From positions 1 to 6,694 of the forward strand of contig DNFL01000137.1 in NCBI GenBank assembly GCA_003486945.1: DNA of 6,694 nt, written 5' to 3'. Below, in pieces: positions 1 to 5,049 of this stretch. The stretch comes from Hyphomonas sp. GTDB taxonomy: Bacteria > Pseudomonadota > Alphaproteobacteria > Caulobacterales > Hyphomonadaceae. Both the position numbers and the translations under genes were made by a program. The first letter of the stretch is position 1, and each line of letters starts with the position of its first letter. The notes below the pieces were generated by a model. It ran no database searches. It saw only the letters and a list, made by a program, of their open reading frames with translations, and was not told where the DNA came from.

Positions 1-1
1 C

Positions 2-208
2 TGGCTCGACCGGGGCGAACTCGACAAGATCATCGACCGCGCCGCGGCGGTCCTGCCTCCCCCGGCCTCAAACCCGGAGGCACACCCGCCAGAACACTTC
101 CGCGATGAAGGCCACTTCCATGACCGCCACGATGAGGAAGACTGGAAATACGGCAAGCGCAAACGCTACAAGCGCGAAAGCTTTCTAAGCGAACTTTTCG
201 ACTTCTGA
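2..208 (+). CDS. zf-TFIIB zinc-ribbon domain protein, 3' fragment
   Basis: Only the last 68 codons are in the window; the gene begins upstream of base 1. The fragment opens with WLDRGELDKII, which in zf-TFIIB (transcription factor zinc-finger) proteins directly follows the second Cys pair of the zinc ribbon, so the metal-binding cysteines should lie just outside the window. A His/Asp/Glu-rich linker follows (HFRDEGHFHDRHDEEDW), then a basic stretch (KYGKRKRYKR), and it ends in SFLSELFDF, a tail that such proteins often carry. These are small, probably cytoplasmic, nucleic-acid- or protein-binding zinc proteins with no settled function. The gene lies on the same strand as the peptidase gene, whose start is 101 bases beyond this stop, so co-transcription is possible but unproven. 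No convincing terminator follows; the short GCCC/GGGC hairpin near 218-229 has no T-tract. Confidence 0.8.
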   Translation, partial: WLDRGELDKIIDRAAAVLPPPASNPEAHPPEHFRDEGHFHDRHDEEDWKYGKRKRYKRESFLSELFDF

Positions 209-238
209 ACACGGCCCTGCGGGGCGGCTTCAGACGGC

Positions 239-266
239 TGGACTTAAAGCGATCCCGCGCCATAGT
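239..266 (+). promoter_or_regulatory. Candidate promoter for the M3 peptidase gene
   Basis: TGGACT (239-244) and CATAGT (261-266) are separated by 16 bases and each match four of six positions of the sigma-70 consensus. A transcript would begin near 273 and give a leader of about 37 bases holding the AGAGGA ribosome site. This would also put the GTG at 265 inside the -10 element, arguing against it as a start codon. The match is weak and rests only on inspection. Confidence 0.25.
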
Positions 267-294
267 GCGGTCTCACATTTTGCCCGAAACCGTC

Positions 295-300
295 AGAGGA
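295..300 (+). promoter_or_regulatory. Ribosome binding site of the M3 peptidase gene
   Basis: AGAGGA is followed by a 9-base spacer to the ATG at 310. It decides the start: the in-frame GTG at 265 has no comparable site and would put 15 extra residues in front of an otherwise well-formed lipoprotein signal peptide. Confidence 0.7.
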
Positions 301-309
301 CCCCTCCGG

Positions 310-2400
310 ATGAAGCTGAAACCTCTCCTGCTCGCTGCCGCTTCGGCATCCGCAATCGCCTTGATCGGCGGCTGCGCCTCCTCAGTGGATACAGGCACCA
401 AACTGCTGCCCGACCAGGCCCCGCTGCTGGCCGCTGATGCCAAAGCGATGATTGCCCGGCTGGAGCTCGCGCCGGACTCTGCCGGCAGTTTCGAAGCGCG
501 CTGCACCGGCGCCCTCGGCCTCACCGAAAGCATGCTCGCCGATCTCGCAGGCCGCACCGGCCCTGCCAGCGTTGCTGATCTGCAATTCTTCGACACGATG
601 AGCAATCTCGCCTATGCCATCGGCTATGGCGAAGCCGGCGTGCTGGCCGAAGCCCACCCCGATGCGGATGTCCGCAAGGCCGGCGAGGACTGCCAGCAGA
701 AAACCTCCGATGTCTTCTCGCAGATCAGCCTCTCGCGCCCGGCCTATGACCGGCTCGCCTCCATCGATCCGGCCACGCTCGATGCACGCTCGGCTTACCT
801 GCTGAACCGCACACTGCGCGACTATCGCCGCGCCGGTGTCGACAAGGACGAAGCGACCCGCGACAAGATCCGTGCGCTGAACAATGAGCTTTCTGCCCTT
901 AGCACGGAATTCAATCGCAACCTGCGCGAAATCCAGGGCTCCATCCGCGTTGCGCCCGAAGCGCTTACCGGCATGCCGCAGGATTATATCAACGCCCACC
1001 CGCCCGGCGAAGACGGCCTCGTCACCATCACGACCGACTATCCGGACCTGCAGCCCGTCTTCACCTATTCGCCGAATGACGACCTGAAGCGCGAGCTGAT
1101 GCGCGTCAACCAGAACCGGGCCTACCCTGAGAATGTCGCGCCGCTGCGCGGCCTGCTCGAGAAACGCTACGAACTCGCCACAACGCTCGGCTTCCCGAAC
1201 TTCGCCGCCTATGTCACCGCTGACAAGATGTCCGGCTCGCCGGAGACGGTGCGCGCGTTCCTCTCCGATATCGAGGCTGCCGCCCGTCAGGCCGCCGGCA
1301 TCGAATATGCCCGCCTGCTCTCCAAGAAGCAGCAGACAGACCCCGCCGCCACATCGGTCGGCGACTGGAGCCGCGCCTATCTCGCGGAGCAGATCCGCCA
1401 ATCGGACTACACTCTGAACTCGCAGGAAGTGCGCAAATACTTTGCCTACAATGATGTCCGCAGCGGTATTTTCCAGCTGGTCGAAGACCTATTCGGTGTC
1501 GAAATCCGCGCATGGGACAGCGCTCCGGTCTGGCAGGAAGACGTCACGGCGCACGAGATGTATCAGGACGGCGTGCTGATCGGCCGGTTCTTCCTCGACA
1601 TGCATCCGCGCGACGGCAAGTACAAGCACGCCGCCGCCTTCCCCATCCGCTTTGGTCCGACCACGGACGGTGTTCCGGTCGCGGCCCTGATGTGCAACTT
1701 CCCGGCCGGCGACCATTCGACCGGCCTGATGGAGCACGGACAGGTCGAAACCTTCCTGCACGAGTTCGGCCACCTCATCCACATGATGTTCGCTGCCCAG
1801 CCGGACTATGCGAACCTCACCATGGGCGCGGTGGAGTGGGACTTCGTCGAGGCTCCGTCCCAGATGCTCGAAAACTGGGTGTGGGACTATGACACGCTCG
1901 CCAAGTTCGCGGTCGATGCCGACGGAAACACGATCCCGCCGGAACTCGTCGCCAAGATGAACGCGGCCCGCGATTTCGGATCGGGCGTCAACACACTGCG
2001 CCAGCTGATCCTCGCCAACACGTCCCTCGCCTACTACGATCGTCCGCCCGCGGAAGTAAATCTTGCCGAGGACATCCGGGCCTGGGGAGCGAAACTCAGC
2101 CTGTTCGAACAACTGCCCGAAACGCATTCCTATGCGAGCTTCGGCCATCTCGATGGCTATTCGGCGATCTACTACACCTATCAATGGTCCAAGGCGATTT
2201 CGACCGATCTCTTCGCCGTGTTCGAAAAGAACGGCCTGCGCGACACGGCCACCGCTGCGAGCTACCGCGATCTTGTCCTCGCCCCCGGCTCGTCCAAGCC
2301 GGCCGGAGAAATGATCCGCGACTTCCTCGGCCGCGACTGGTCGCCGGAGGCGTATGAGCAACAGCTCATCGCCGCTGCGTCTGGCGAAAAAGCGGAGTAA
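310..2400 (+). CDS. M3 family zinc metallopeptidase, predicted lipoprotein
   Basis: A 696-residue oligopeptidase of the thimet oligopeptidase/oligopeptidase A/Dcp family (M3), which hydrolyses short peptides inside a deep channel. The zinc site is intact: HEFGH at residues 484-488 gives two His ligands and the catalytic Glu, and the third ligand should be Glu514 in DFVEAPSQMLENW, which closely matches the thimet oligopeptidase helix. The substrate-binding loop is present as FGHL (His613) followed by Tyr617, Tyr621 and Tyr624; it appears one residue shorter than the usual HLxGGY form. Length is typical for M3 peptidases. The N-terminus has Lys2 and Lys4, a hydrophobic Leu/Ala core and a lipobox IGGC with Cys22, then AlaSerSer, so a lipid-anchored envelope protein is predicted, probably in the outer membrane because residue +2 is not Asp. 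Many M3 enzymes are cytosolic; this one would act on peptides in the periplasm. DUF1272 follows after 5 bases. Confidence 0.93.
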   Translation: MKLKPLLLAAASASAIALIGGCASSVDTGTKLLPDQAPLLAADAKAMIARLELAPDSAGSFEARCTGALGLTESMLADLAGRTGPASVADLQFFDTMSNLAYAIGYGEAGVLAEAHPDADVRKAGEDCQQKTSDVFSQISLSRPAYDRLASIDPATLDARSAYLLNRTLRDYRRAGVDKDEATRDKIRALNNELSALSTEFNRNLREIQGSIRVAPEALTGMPQDYINAHPPGEDGLVTITTDYPDLQPVFTYSPNDDLKRELMRVNQNRAYPENVAPLRGLLEKRYELATTLGFPNFAAYVTADKMSGSPETVRAFLSDIEAAARQAAGIEYARLLSKKQQTDPAATSVGDWSRAYLAEQIRQSDYTLNSQEVRKYFAYNDVRSGIFQLVEDLFGVEIRAWDSAPVWQEDVTAHEMYQDGVLIGRFFLDMHPRDGKYKHAAAFPIRFGPTTDGVPVAALMCNFPAGDHSTGLMEHGQVETFLHEFGHLIHMMFAAQPDYANLTMGAVEWDFVEAPSQMLENWVWDYDTLAKFAVDADGNTIPPELVAKMNAARDFGSGVNTLRQLILANTSLAYYDRPPAEVNLAEDIRAWGAKLSLFEQLPETHSYASFGHLDGYSAIYYTYQWSKAISTDLFAVFEKNGLRDTATAASYRDLVLAPGSSKPAGEMIRDFLGRDWSPEAYEQQLIAAASGEKAE

Positions 2401-2405
2401 GCGCC

Positions 2406-2636
2406 GTGCTGGAGATGCGCCCGAACTGCGAACGCTGCGACTGCGACCTCGCGCCGGACCAGCCGGGCGCCTTCATCTGCTCCTTCGAGTGTACCTTCTG
2501 CGACGAGTGCGCAGATGGTCCGCTCGACGGGGTCTGCCCCAATTGCCGCGGCGACCTCGAACCCCGCCCCCTGCGCCGCGGCGCCTCGCTGGCCAAACAC
2601 CCCGCCAGCACAAAGCGTGTGGTGAAGAAGGCTTAG
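2406..2636 (+). CDS. DUF1272 small cysteine-rich zinc-binding protein
   Basis: A 76-residue protein with the DUF1272 signature: an N-terminal LEMRPNCERCDCDL, the core ICSFECTFCDECAD, and VCPNCRGDL. Cysteines at 8, 11, 13, 25, 29, 32, 35, 44 and 47 form several CxxC pairs, which suggests two structural zinc sites of a RING- or ribbon-like fold. The function of the family is unknown; no catalytic residues are evident. The start is GTG at 2406, chosen because family members begin almost exactly at MLExRPNCE; GGAG at 2394-2397, inside the last codons of the peptidase gene, lies 8 bases upstream. Only 5 bases separate it from the peptidase stop, so coupled translation is likely. The tail after residue 55 is basic (RPLRRG, KRVVKKA). 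Its TAG overlaps the stop codon of the convergent DUF2798 gene by 4 bases in total. Confidence 0.88.
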   Translation: MLEMRPNCERCDCDLAPDQPGAFICSFECTFCDECADGPLDGVCPNCRGDLEPRPLRRGASLAKHPASTKRVVKKA

Positions 2637-2890
2637 ACCTTTACCGGCGCCGCAAACGGCGACTCGACGAAGTGCAGCGCAAGGCGGCGCGCGAAGGGGC
2701 CGACGATCAGGATCGCCGGATAGGCCAGCACGAAGGCGAGCCCCCAGGAGCGCATCCAGCGGGCGAGATAGTCCGGCGGAAAACCGATATTGATCGCGGT
2801 GATCGCGCCCGACATCAGGAAGCTCATGAACAAGGCCATGAACAGTCCGAAGACCGGCTGGAAGACGCGAACGGGAAGTTTCTTTGTCAT
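2633..2890 (-). CDS. DUF2798 small two-helix membrane protein
   Basis: An 85-residue inner-membrane protein of the DUF2798 family. It has a basic start (MTKKLPVR), a first hydrophobic helix around residues 9-34 with the family pattern FMSFLMSGAITAINIGFPP, a short loop (DYLARWMRS), and a second helix around 48-66 (GLAFVLAYPAILIVGPFARR). The function is unknown. The start ATG at 2890 was chosen because the family begins a few residues before the first helix and because AAGG at 2900-2903 sits 9 bases upstream on this strand. The frame stays open much further upstream, but that extension would run through the divergent promoter region and thiE. The gene is convergent with DUF1272 (stops overlapping) and divergent from thiE, with an operator-like palindrome 24-40 bases upstream of its start. 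Confidence 0.85.
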   Translation of the reverse strand: MTKKLPVRVFQPVFGLFMALFMSFLMSGAITAINIGFPPDYLARWMRSWGLAFVLAYPAILIVGPFARRLALHFVESPFAAPVKV

Positions 2891-2913
2891 CGAAGGTAAC
2901 CTTGGTGTAAGTG

Positions 2914-2930
2914 AGTTCGATATTAGAACT
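2914..2930. promoter_or_regulatory. Operator-like palindrome between DUF2798 and thiE
   Basis: The 17-base sequence AGTTCGATATTAGAACT has perfect 5-bp arms (AGTTC/GAACT) around a 7-base A/T-rich centre. It lies in the 108-base divergent gap between DUF2798 (minus) and thiE (plus), in a stretch visibly richer in A/T than the flanking genes. Read on the minus strand the centre contains TAATAT, which could be a -10 element for DUF2798, so a bound repressor would block that promoter. Size and symmetry suit a dimeric TetR- or MarR-type regulator, but no regulator gene is in the window and the binding protein is unknown. Confidence 0.4.
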
Positions 2931-2998
2931 TGCTCTGCAATTTTCCAGCCCCCCAGCCAAGTTGACTTCACCCTTTTCGCGTTCCAGAGGCTGGCGGC

Positions 2999-3664
2999 AT
3001 GAGCCAGACCCCACCTCCCCGCCCGCGCACGCGGCTTTACCTGATCACCCCGCCGCAGATTCCAGATGCTGCAGATTTCAGTAAAAAGCTGGAATCGGCT
3101 GTAGCGGCCGGCGATATCGCGTCGCTTCAGCTGCGCCTGAAGGGAGCGGATGGGCGTGTTGATGAGGCTTCCACGAGAGCCGTCAGCCGGGCCGTCACGG
3201 GCCTCGCCCAAGAGGCCGGCATCGCCGTCCTGATCAACGATTCCCCCGAACTTGTACGCGAGCTTGGCGCCGACGGCGTGCATCTCGGCTGGGACGACAT
3301 GGACATAAAGTCCGCCCGCAAACTACTCGGCCCCGACGCGATCATCGGCGCCACCGCGAAGAATTCCTACCACAAGGCCATGCAAGCCGGCGAAGACGGC
3401 GCCGACTATGTCGCCTTCGGCGCTTTCTATCCCACAAGTACCAAGGACAGCACCGTGCCCGCAGAGCCGGAGCTCCTGGAAGTCTGGCAGGCCGCGATGC
3501 TGATCCCCTGCGTCGCTATCGGCGGCATCACCGCCGCCAACGCCGCCCCGCTGGTGCGCGCAGGCGCTGATTTCATTGCGGTTTCTGCCGGCGTCTGGGC
3601 ACATGAAGAAGGCCCTGCCGCAGCGGTCAGGGCCTTCAATTCTCTGTTCGATGAACTCGCCTGA
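2999..3664 (+). CDS. thiE: Thiamine phosphate synthase
   Basis: A 221-residue TIM-barrel enzyme that joins the pyrimidine diphosphate (HMP-PP) and the thiazole phosphate to form thiamine monophosphate in the cytosol. Visible ThiE motifs, in order: YLITP (14-18); QLRLK with Gln44, Arg46 and Lys48; IND (79-81); GADGVHLGWDDM (90-101); IGAT (116-119); YPTSTK with Thr146, Thr148 and Lys149, the pyrophosphate-binding loop; IPCVAIGGIT (169-178); and GADFIAVSAGVW (189-200). Two deviations: the usual NDR is NDS (Ser82), and the usual Ser after IGx is Thr119. The form ADYVAFGAFYPTSTK matches the alphaproteobacterial branch as I remember it. The ATG at 2999 has AGAGG at 2986-2990 with 8-base spacing. 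No TPP riboswitch is apparent in the short leader. It is divergent from DUF2798 and convergent with DUF4282, hence probably monocistronic. Its 3' end contains a strong perfect hairpin. Confidence 0.9.
   Translation: MSQTPPPRPRTRLYLITPPQIPDAADFSKKLESAVAAGDIASLQLRLKGADGRVDEASTRAVSRAVTGLAQEAGIAVLINDSPELVRELGADGVHLGWDDMDIKSARKLLGPDAIIGATAKNSYHKAMQAGEDGADYVAFGAFYPTSTKDSTVPAEPELLEVWQAAMLIPCVAIGGITAANAAPLVRAGADFIAVSAGVWAHEEGPAAAVRAFNSLFDELA
3608..3637. terminator. Perfect 10-bp hairpin in the thiE 3' end, possible bidirectional terminator
   Basis: GAAGGCCCTG (3608-3617) and CAGGGCCTTC (3628-3637) are exact reverse complements around a 10-base loop. The stem lies entirely inside the last codons of thiE, about 25 bases before its stop, and 36 bases beyond the stop of the convergent DUF4282 gene. 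On the plus strand it is followed by AATTCTCTGTT, on the minus strand by TTCATG, so neither side has a classical run of T. The GC-rich stem and position between convergent genes fit a shared terminator; a stable coding hairpin with no such role is the alternative. Confidence 0.45.
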
Positions 3665-3673
3665 GGGGCGAAA

Positions 3674-3973
3674 TCAGGCGACCGTCGCGGTGCCTGCCTT
3701 GGCGTTCTTGATGTCGCGCACATCATCCGAAATGCGGAACAGGATCATGTAGAGTTCGCAGATAAAGCGCCAGAACAGCACGCCAACCACGCCAGCGATC
3801 AGCGTCGCCACGATCATCCCGAGCCCGCCGATGAAGCTCGAGCCCATCATCGCCAGGGCGCCGAAAAGGCTCGCAATCGTGCCCAATGCAATGCCCACGA
3901 GGCCGAGATAGTAGAGAATGACGATCAGCTTGGTGCCTATCAGCTTGTCGAAATTCAGGAAATAGTTTGCCAT
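3674..3973 (-). CDS. DUF4282 small membrane protein
   Basis: A 99-residue protein with the DUF4282 pattern: a short N-terminus FLNFDKLIGTKLI, then a hydrophobic region that can form two transmembrane helices, about residues 16-42 (ILYYLGLVGIALGTIASLFG) and 46-74 (Gly/Ile/Val-rich, ending VGVLFWRFICELYMILF), and a charged C-terminal tail (RISDDVRDIKNAK). It is probably an inner-membrane protein; its function is not known. The ATG at 3973 was chosen because it begins the family's conserved N-terminus and has AAGGAAGGG at 3981-3989 upstream on this strand. The frame remains open much further upstream, but that would run antisense through suhB. The gene ends 9 bases from the thiE stop in convergent orientation and is divergent from suhB across a 180-base gap. 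Confidence 0.85.
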   Translation of the reverse strand: MANYFLNFDKLIGTKLIVILYYLGLVGIALGTIASLFGALAMMGSSFIGGLGMIVATLIAGVVGVLFWRFICELYMILFRISDDVRDIKNAKAGTATVA

Positions 3974-4033
3974 GGTCCAGCCCTTCCTTGCTTGCCATAA
4001 GGGAAACCTGAACTGCATCGCCCTGCCCGGCAA

Positions 4034-4053
4034 CACCTTTCGCCGATAAGGTG
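4034..4053. promoter_or_regulatory. Inverted repeat in the DUF4282/suhB divergent region
   Basis: CACCTT (4034-4039) and AAGGTG (4048-4053) are perfect 6-bp arms around an 8-base centre, 61-80 bases upstream of the DUF4282 start and about 100 bases upstream of suhB. The position suits an operator or activator site serving one or both divergent genes. It could also form a small RNA hairpin in a long DUF4282 leader. No cognate regulator can be named. Confidence 0.3.
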
Positions 4054-4073
4054 ACGCGTTAACATCCCCTGCC

Positions 4074-4101
4074 TTGACCCTTCGGCGCCAAAGGCTTACG
4101 C
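4074..4101 (+). promoter_or_regulatory. Candidate suhB promoter with overlapping imperfect palindrome
   Basis: TTGACCC (4074-4080) and GCTTACGC (4094-4101) are separated by 13 bases, which fits the spacing of the Caulobacter housekeeping consensus TTGACGS-N10-14-GCTANAWC, with one mismatch in the first box and several in the second. The predicted start near 4107 would leave a leader of about 47 bases. Covering the spacer is a 16-base palindrome, CCTTCGGCGCCAAAGG (4079-4094), symmetric except at one pair, a position where a bound protein would block the promoter. Both assignments are by eye. Confidence 0.35.
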
Positions 4102-4153
4102 CCCCGGGCTCCCCACTCCCTTCCCGCCAGAACAGCGCCTGGACGCCTGCCCC

Positions 4154-4978
4154 ATGTCGAAGCCCTCCCCCGTTGGCACCGTGATGATCGCCGCCGCCCG
4201 CGCCGCTGGCCGCAGCCTCGCGCGCGATTTCGGCGAGGTTGAAAACCTGCAGGTCTCCCGCAAGGGCCCGGCTGATTTCGTCTCCAACGCCGATCACCGC
4301 GCCGAAGAGATCATCTATACCAGCCTTATGAAGGCCCGCCCCGGCTATGGCTTCGTCATGGAAGAGCGCGGCATCGTCGAGGGCACCGACAAGTCCAACA
4401 AGTTCATCGTCGATCCGCTCGACGGCACCCTGAATTTCCTGCACGGCCAGCCGCACTATGCCGTCTCCATCGGCCTGGAGCGCGACGGCCAGTTGCTGAC
4501 CGGCGTGGTGTTCGACGTCGCCAAGAACGAGATCTTCTGGGCCGAAACCGGCCGCGGCGCCTGGCTCGAACAGCGCAAGCTGCGCGTTGCCGTCCGCAAG
4601 AAACTCAACGAGGCCACCATCGCCACCGGCACCCCCTGGCACGGCAAGCCGGAAGAGGCGCACACCCAGTTCGCCCGCGAAATGCTTGCCATGACCCCCG
4701 CCTGCGCCGGCATCCGCCGCTACGGCTCTGCCGCGCTCGACCTTGCCTGGGTCGCCGCCGGCCGGTTTGACGGTTTCTGGGAACACGGCCTGAAGCCGTG
4801 GGACATTGCAGCCGGCATCGTGCTTGTGCGCGAAGCGGGTGGCATGGTCGAAGAGCTCAGCGGCGCCGACAATGTGATGAAAACCGGCTCCATCCTCGCC
4901 GGCAACGAAGACATCGTGCCCGCCGTGCGCGAGCAATTGCGTCATGCCGGCGCCTTCGGCCGCCAGGCCAAGGTCTGA
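4154..4978 (+). CDS. suhB: Inositol monophosphatase family protein (SuhB)
   Basis: A 274-residue Mg-dependent phosphatase that hydrolyses inositol 1-phosphate and related sugar or polyol monophosphates in the cytosol. All family motifs are present: GPADFVSNAD (38-47); MEE with metal ligand Glu70; FIVDPLDGTLNF with Asp87 and Asp90; and KPWDIAAG with Asp217. Length is usual for the family. In E. coli SuhB also binds RNA polymerase/NusA and helps rRNA transcription antitermination; whether this protein does so cannot be told from sequence. The start at 4154 is supported by the conserved N-terminal helix (MIAAARAAGRSLARDFGEVE) beginning soon after, but the ribosome site is poor (only GGAC near 4141). 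From memory, thiE and suhB with a small gene between them are neighbours in other alphaproteobacteria such as Caulobacter. A strong intrinsic terminator follows 12 bases after the stop, so it is probably transcribed alone. Confidence 0.92.
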   Translation: MSKPSPVGTVMIAAARAAGRSLARDFGEVENLQVSRKGPADFVSNADHRAEEIIYTSLMKARPGYGFVMEERGIVEGTDKSNKFIVDPLDGTLNFLHGQPHYAVSIGLERDGQLLTGVVFDVAKNEIFWAETGRGAWLEQRKLRVAVRKKLNEATIATGTPWHGKPEEAHTQFAREMLAMTPACAGIRRYGSAALDLAWVAAGRFDGFWEHGLKPWDIAAGIVLVREAGGMVEELSGADNVMKTGSILAGNEDIVPAVREQLRHAGAFGRQAKV

Positions 4979-4990
4979 CCCTTGGGGAAA

Positions 4991-5015
4991 CCTGACGCGA
5001 GCGTCAGGAATTTTT
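4991..5015 (+). terminator. Intrinsic terminator of suhB
   Basis: CCTGACG (4991-4997) pairs perfectly with CGTCAGG (5002-5008) around a CGAG loop, whose outer C and G can extend the stem to 8 bp, followed by AATTTTT (5009-5015). This is a textbook rho-independent terminator, starting 12 bases after the suhB stop. It implies that the downstream monooxygenase needs its own promoter or readthrough. Confidence 0.88.
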
Positions 5016-5031
5016 GCCAAGCTGCAAAAAT
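5010..5031. repeat. A/T-rich inverted repeat overlapping the suhB terminator
   Basis: ATTTTTGC (5010-5017) and GCAAAAAT (5024-5031) are perfect 8-bp arms around CAAGCT. The left arm is the T-tract of the suhB terminator; the right arm ends 18 bases before the monooxygenase ATG at 5050. As DNA it looks like an operator; as RNA it would be a hairpin that competes for the U-tract. Confidence 0.5.
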
Positions 5032-5042
5032 CGCGCTATGAA
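5014..5042 (+). promoter_or_regulatory. Candidate promoter for the EthA-like gene, predicting a leaderless mRNA
   Basis: TTGCCA (5014-5019) matches five of six -35 positions and TATGAA (5037-5042) four of six -10 positions, with an ideal 17-base spacer. The expected start is at about 5049-5050, exactly at the ATG at 5050, so the message would have no leader. This agrees with the lack of a good Shine-Dalgarno sequence before either nearby ATG. The inverted repeat at 5010-5031 overlaps the -35 box and spacer. Confidence 0.4.
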
Positions 5043-5049
5043 GCGCGCC

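Noticed and set aside
265..309. GTG at 265 as the start of the M3 peptidase
   Set aside because: It lacks a ribosome site and would put 15 residues before a well-formed lipoprotein signal peptide; ATG 310 has AGAGGA at good spacing.
382..2361. Long open frames on the minus strand opposite the peptidase gene (about 290 and 340 codons)
   Set aside because: They are antisense shadows caused by high GC at third codon positions; the plus-strand frame has a full M3 domain and signal peptide, and the antisense translations show no recognisable domain.
2573..2584. Perfect 12-base palindrome GCGCCGCGGCGC in the DUF1272 gene
   Set aside because: It encodes part of LRRGA with GC-rich codons; such palindromes arise easily by chance at this base composition.
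2648..2661. CGCCG-CAAA-CGGCG hairpin just after DUF1272 as a terminator
   Set aside because: The stem is only 5 bp, lies inside the DUF2798 coding region and is not followed by a T-tract.
2931..2998. TPP riboswitch or clear promoter ahead of thiE
   Set aside because: The leader is short and I see no THI-box-like sequence; TTGACT at 2962-2967 has no acceptable -10 at normal spacing before the ribosome site.
2891..3283. N-terminal extension of the DUF2798 protein
   Set aside because: The frame is open to 3283 but the extension is antisense to thiE and crosses the divergent promoter region; the family begins at the ATG at 2890.
3974..5020. N-terminal extension of the DUF4282 protein on the minus strand
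   Set aside because: It would run antisense through all of suhB; the ATG at 3973 has a strong Shine-Dalgarno and matches the family N-terminus.
5014..5049. TTG start at 5014 for the monooxygenase
   Set aside because: It lies in the T-tract of the suhB terminator, has no ribosome site and adds residues not seen in the family.
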